Assembly: GCF_011305995.1 (NCBI RefSeq)
Contig: NZ_CP049910.1
Coordinates: 1,302,001 to 1,366,000, forward strand
Length of the DNA stretch: 64,000 bases
Direction: 5' to 3'
Source: Diaphorobacter sp. HDW4A
GTDB taxonomy: Bacteria; Pseudomonadota; Gammaproteobacteria; Burkholderiales; Burkholderiaceae_C
In this document: piece by piece, positions 62,360 through 64,000 of the stretch
Numbering within the stretch: position 1 is the stretch's first letter
Layout: each line of letters opens with the position of its first letter
Program-made: the position numbers and the translations under genes
The notes under the pieces: generated by a model
Told to the model about the DNA's origin: nothing
Seen by the model: only the letters and a program-made list of their open reading frames with translations
The model's database searches: none

Positions 62360-62959
62360 TCAACGACAGAGATAGTCGGGCGCGGGCGCCGAATGGGCGA
62401 AGGGATCTACAAGATCATCGGTGTAAGCGCCGTTGATGAGCCGCTCTTTGGGCAGGAAATGGCGCCGGAAGAAACGACTGGCGGTGCTCAGAAACTGGCC
62501 TCGCTCGGTGAGTTTTATGCACCCGTCGGGACGGATGACGATAGTGCCCGACGCCACTTGCTCTGTCAGCCGGATATCCATCAACCGATGCTCGCGAACA
62601 TATTCGTCCTTGAACACCTGATCGATCTTGGCGCGCTGAATGCCGCCGCCACGCTGCTGCAGCTTTTCAATCAGATAGAACGACAGTGAACGGTCGATGA
62701 CGGTAGGCACGCTGATGGCGAGCGCGTAACCGGTCAACGCGGCGATGGCGACGCTCTGCAGCTTTTCGAACGACGTCAAGGCCTTGAACGGTGTAGCGCA
62801 CAGAAGCAGGCTATAGGGAATCAGCGCGATCAGTGCGGCTGCGATGGCACTGTAGAAGACCACATCCACCCGTCGATAGTGGATGTAGAGGTAGTAGGTG
62901 GACACCGCCAGAATCACATAGGCAAGGAGTCCGGCAACCGATAGAACGAACTTTTTCAT
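62360..62959 (-). CDS. membrane protein of the glycan locus
   Basis: A 199-residue protein with an N-terminal bundle of about three helices (KKFVLSVAGLLAYVILAVSTYYLYI; VVFYSAIAAALIALIPYSLLLCA; LQSVAIAALTGYALAISVPTVI) and then a soluble helical C-terminal half (ERGQFLSTASRFFRRHFLPKERLINGAYTDDLVDPFA). No family recognised. It lies 9 bases upstream of the large membrane protein and 3 bases after the glycosyltransferase, so the set is one unit. The three N-terminal helices could make it a small flippase or scaffold component, which is speculation. Confidence 0.55.
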   Translation of the reverse strand: MKKFVLSVAGLLAYVILAVSTYYLYIHYRRVDVVFYSAIAAALIALIPYSLLLCATPFKALTSFEKLQSVAIAALTGYALAISVPTVIDRSLSFYLIEKLQQRGGGIQRAKIDQVFKDEYVREHRLMDIRLTEQVASGTIVIRPDGCIKLTERGQFLSTASRFFRRHFLPKERLINGAYTDDLVDPFAHSAPAPDYLCR

Positions 62960-62962
62960 GGA

Positions 62963-63904
62963 CTATGGCGTATACAGAACCGCTTGGGTGTTGCCTGTGT
63001 ATGCGGCTGTCGACGTGTCCGGCAGTTGCTTGTGGCGGTGTTCGAGTAGCCATGCCATCCACAACATGCTTGCAGCGAGCACGGTTGCAACCGCCGCAAC
63101 TCCTGCAATGACCGGCATGATTCCAGGCAACGTGAAATCGAACACTCGTACACCGCCAGCGAGCGTTGCGCAAAGCGCAGCGGCCAGCAGAAACGCCCCT
63201 TTGGCGCGGGCGCGGCAGTCTTTCGAGAACACGAGAATGGCCTTCATGCCGTGGCGAACGAGCTTTGGGAAGTTCATCTTCGATTGACCGTGGTAGCGCG
63301 TGCTGCGATCCACGGGAACGCGCAGGAGGGGCAACTCCGATGCCAGTGCTGCCGCCGCGACATGGGTGCCCAGCCACGGACTCTTCGCCAGTGTCTGCGC
63401 AGCGCGCGGCGTCATGACCATGAAGTTTCCGAAATCGATGGCGCGACCCGTGGACATGCGAAACAACAGCTTGTAGGCGACATAGAACGCACGGAATTTG
63501 AGAGATTCCGAACGCTTTGCACGCTGCGCCACGGCAATGGCCGTATCGCCATGCGATTCGAGCTTTGCCAGCAGCATCGAGCAGGACGCTGGGGCATCTT
63601 CGCCGTCGCAATCCATGAGGATAAGCCGTTGATGGGGCTGTAGTTGAGGCGCGATGAAATGCAGCCCCGTAGCGATGGCCTGTTGGTGGCCGACGTTGCG
63701 GCGCAAGCGGAGGATGCAGGTGTCGGGGGCATCGGCAGGTATGTCTCCCAACCGGAGCGGGGCGCGCGGAGATCCATCGTCGACAGCGACCACCAGAAGC
63801 GATTTGCCGAACAAGGCACCAAGGTGCCGGAGCAGCGTGGCGCACGCCGGGGCATCTTCATAGACCGGCGTGACGATCACAACGCGATGGCGGTGTTCAA
63901 GCAT
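62963..63904 (-). CDS. family 2 glycosyltransferase (DPM1/GtrB/ArnC-like)
   Basis: A 313-residue GT2 enzyme. The catalytic fold reads VVIVTPVYEDAPACATLLRHLGALFGKSLLVVAVDDGSPRAP, then RLILMDCDGEDAPASCSMLLAKL (the metal and nucleotide region), FRAFYVAYKLLFRMSTG and ALASELPLLRVPVDRSTRYHGQSKMNFPKLVRHGMKAI. Two C-terminal helices anchor it. Such enzymes attach a sugar to undecaprenyl phosphate (GtrB, ArnC, DPM1). It begins inside the end of the epimerase gene with an 8-base overlap. Start at the ATG at 63904 rather than an upstream one. Confidence 0.88.
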   Translation of the reverse strand: MLEHRHRVVIVTPVYEDAPACATLLRHLGALFGKSLLVVAVDDGSPRAPLRLGDIPADAPDTCILRLRRNVGHQQAIATGLHFIAPQLQPHQRLILMDCDGEDAPASCSMLLAKLESHGDTAIAVAQRAKRSESLKFRAFYVAYKLLFRMSTGRAIDFGNFMVMTPRAAQTLAKSPWLGTHVAAAALASELPLLRVPVDRSTRYHGQSKMNFPKLVRHGMKAILVFSKDCRARAKGAFLLAAALCATLAGGVRVFDFTLPGIMPVIAGVAAVATVLAASMLWMAWLLEHRHKQLPDTSTAAYTGNTQAVLYTP

Positions 63905-64000
63905 CTTGCGTGAGGCCCGCAAAATATGGATGGGTCATCCGGAGTCCATCGTGGAGCGAAATGCGCGGCTGCCATTGGAGCAGACTTTGCGCCAGTGTGA
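63897..64000 (-). CDS. sugar-nucleotide epimerase/dehydratase, C-terminal end
   Basis: The 3' end of a gene that runs leftward out of the next window. The last residues read TLAQSLLQWQPRISLHDGLRMTHPYFAGLTQDA. The phrase LLQWQPRISLHDGLRMTHPYF is the C-terminal signature of NAD-dependent sugar-nucleotide epimerases/dehydratases (for example UDP-glucuronate decarboxylase or UDP-glucose 4-epimerase). No catalytic residues lie in the window. The stop overlaps the next gene start by 8 bases, so they are co-translated. It probably makes the UDP-sugar used by the GT2 enzyme. Confidence 0.75.
   Translation of the reverse strand, partial: TLAQSLLQWQPRISLHDGLRMTHPYFAGLTQDA

Overview
The window looks like a chromosomal segment of a betaproteobacterium of the order Burkholderiales, most likely family Comamonadaceae. 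This is inferred from high GC coding DNA, 4-bp ATGA gene couplings, an 87-residue second IF-1 gene, a homogentisate cluster carrying a DUF2783 gene, and GC-rich intergenic repeats whose core stem is built around TTGCGCGCAA. No genus or species is claimed. No insertion sequence, CRISPR array or rRNA is visible.

Layout. 1-503: C-terminal end of a type I-secreted RTX protein. 788-4967: a small hypothetical protein, a cysteine-free IscR/Rrf2-type regulator, a secreted hypothetical protein, phosphatidylserine decarboxylase, and an HPP-CBS membrane protein. 5263-6162: infA, then tRNA-Pro(TGG), tRNA-fMet(CAT) and a second identical tRNA-Pro(TGG). 6800-8000: a small hypothetical protein and a DUF1624 membrane protein. 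8126-11742: a leftward operon selO-msrB-yciB-bolA-parvulin PPIase. 11932-13569: acyl-CoA ligase. 13662-17351: an ABC transporter of the branched-chain amino acid type (LivHMGF) without a binding protein. 17478-23546: exported peroxiredoxin and a beta-oxidation set (FadB-like, thiolase, DmdC-type acyl-CoA dehydrogenase). 23705-27147: Fbp-type ferric iron transporter behind a Fur-box-like site. 27519-28427: a DMT transporter, followed by a pair of inverted copies of a ~200-bp element.

28991-41904 is the most interesting region: a self-contained catabolic island. A divergent M20 deacylase faces a class II aldolase, a dipeptide-type ABC transporter (binding protein, two permeases, fused double ATPase), a GhrA-like 2-hydroxyacid dehydrogenase, an acetylpolyamine-deacetylase/HDAC-like hydrolase, an M20 N-carbamoylase-like hydrolase, a DMT transporter and a FadR-type GntR regulator. 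Three TGGYC-N-GRCCA palindromes lie in the divergent promoter region and are good candidates for the operators of that regulator. The substrate is unknown; three C-N hydrolases together suggest a doubly N-substituted, amine- or amino-acid-like compound.

42118-45760: an UlaG-like metallo-hydrolase, a small protein divergent from a MocR-type regulator over a pair of direct repeats, and a TPR protein behind a (TGAAC)5 tract. 45771-51325: leftward homogentisate cluster (metallo-beta-lactamase-fold protein, FAD monooxygenase, DUF2783, hmgA, fahA). 51553-56733: leftward tripartite efflux operon marR-omf-emrA-emrB with MarR-like palindromes. 56965-60083: CopD-like protein, an MFS exporter and a divergent LysR regulator. 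60367-64000: Hsp15 and a leftward glycan-modification locus (sugar-nucleotide epimerase end, DPM1/GtrB-like glycosyltransferase, two membrane proteins).
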